Origin: Deltaproteobacteria bacterium UBA4427
Lineage (GTDB): Bacteria; Myxococcota_A; UBA9160; UBA4427
Assembly (NCBI GenBank): GCA_002390675.1
Contig: DGPZ01000090.1
Coordinates: 1 to 23,981 of the forward strand
Direction of reading: 5' to 3'
Length of the DNA: 23,981 nucleotides
Shown here: in pieces, positions 23,644 to 23,981 of the stretch
Layout: each line of letters opens with the position of its first letter
How positions within the stretch are numbered: the stretch's first letter is position 1
Made by a program: the position numbers and the translations under genes
The notes under the pieces: model-generated
Told to the model about the DNA's origin: nothing
The model's database searches: none
Seen by the model: the letters and a program-made list of their open reading frames with translations, nothing else

Positions 23644-23981
23644 CTACAGAGCAGCGCCCGTTGTCAGCATCTTCCGACGCAGATAGGCATACTGTTCGAG
23701 CAGAGGCAGGTCCTTGGGGCATACGTCGTGGCAGCCCATCAGACCCACGCATCCGAAGATGCCGTTCTCGTCGGACACGACTTCGAACCAATCGTCGGCG
23801 TCGCGAGCGTCTCTTGAATCCTTCATGAATCGTGCGATGCGATTCAGCCCGGCGGCCCCGACGAATTCGGGATTGACGTTGGCCACCCCGCACCCAGCGA
23901 CGCAGCAGCCGCATTCAATACATCTCTCTCCCTCGTATATCGCCTGCGCGAGGTCCGCATCCATGCGTTCTTCCTGTTGTG
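23644..23981 (-). CDS. Succinate dehydrogenase/fumarate reductase iron-sulfur subunit, partial at the right edge
   Basis: The C-terminal 112 codons of an SdhB/FrdB-type subunit. The reading frame stays open to the window edge (QQEER before the internal Met at 23964), so that ATG is internal and the N-terminal 2Fe-2S domain lies outside the window. Seen: CIECGCCVAGC with four Cys for the 4Fe-4S cluster and most of the 3Fe-4S ligation, and CVGLMGCHDVCPKDLP with the Cys-x5-Cys-x3-Cys-Pro set. The alternating spacing CxxCxxCxxxC and CxxxxxCxxxCP is the standard plan. The subunit passes electrons between the flavoprotein and the quinone site at the inner membrane. The ACGVANVNPEFVGAAGLNRIARF-type region is typical of the FrdB/SdhB branch of anaerobic or deltaproteobacterial-like organisms. 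The direction of the reaction cannot be assigned. Confidence 0.9.
   Translation of the reverse strand, partial: QQEERMDADLAQAIYEGERCIECGCCVAGCGVANVNPEFVGAAGLNRIARFMKDSRDARDADDWFEVVSDENGIFGCVGLMGCHDVCPKDLPLLEQYAYLRRKMLTTGAAL

Overview
The window comes from a moderately GC-rich Gram-negative bacterium. Two secreted lipoproteins with lipoboxes, an RND efflux pump with its periplasmic adaptor, and several Sec signal peptides indicate an outer membrane. The mix of a putative F420-type luciferase-like oxidoreductase, a cluster for long-chain olefin synthesis and an SdhB/FrdB with a CxxCxxC cluster motif fits an environmental proteobacterial or deltaproteobacterial/myxococcal-like lineage. The sequence alone does not fix the taxon. 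No rRNA, tRNA, CRISPR array, insertion sequence or phage gene was seen.

Layout. 1-659 (-): YheT-type alpha/beta hydrolase, cut by the left edge. 776-1108 (-): possible decayed DUF3313 lipoprotein. 1293-2804 (-): DEAD-box helicase DbpA. 3092-3991 (-): crotonase-fold protein without the usual catalytic glutamates. 4213-4665 (+): lipoprotein with a flavin-reductase-like split barrel. 4801-5349 (-): DUF1415 protein. 5701-7398 (+): N-acyl-D-amino-acid deacylase-type amidohydrolase. 7403-7576 (-): C-terminal remnant of a VOC/glyoxalase gene. 7587-8498 (-): LLM-class oxidoreductase. 8635-9564 (-): exported TPR protein. 9822-10868 (+): M29-like metallopeptidase. 11031-11480 (+): secreted avidin-family protein. 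11598-15860 (+): RND adaptor and pump. 16264-20915 (+): a complete oleA-oleB-oleC-oleD operon. 20980-21528 (-): exported glutathione peroxidase. 21702-22358 (-): shikimate-kinase-like protein with a destroyed P-loop. 22506-22850 (-): exported EF-hand protein. 23046-23495 (-): four-helix membrane protein. 23644-23981 (-): succinate dehydrogenase/fumarate reductase iron-sulfur subunit, cut by the right edge.

The clearest working unit is the ole operon. OleA joins two fatty acyl-CoAs head to head into a beta-keto acid, OleD reduces it to a beta-hydroxy acid, OleC closes it to a beta-lactone with ATP, and OleB removes CO2 to give a long-chain cis-olefin. The genes overlap or nearly touch and all key catalytic residues are present. 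The RND adaptor and pump form a second two-gene operon. Most other genes look like single-gene units.

The most interesting individual items are the avidin homologue with an altered ligand pocket and an avidin-like cysteine pair, the shikimate-kinase-like pseudoenzyme, and the crotonase lacking both general acid/base glutamates.
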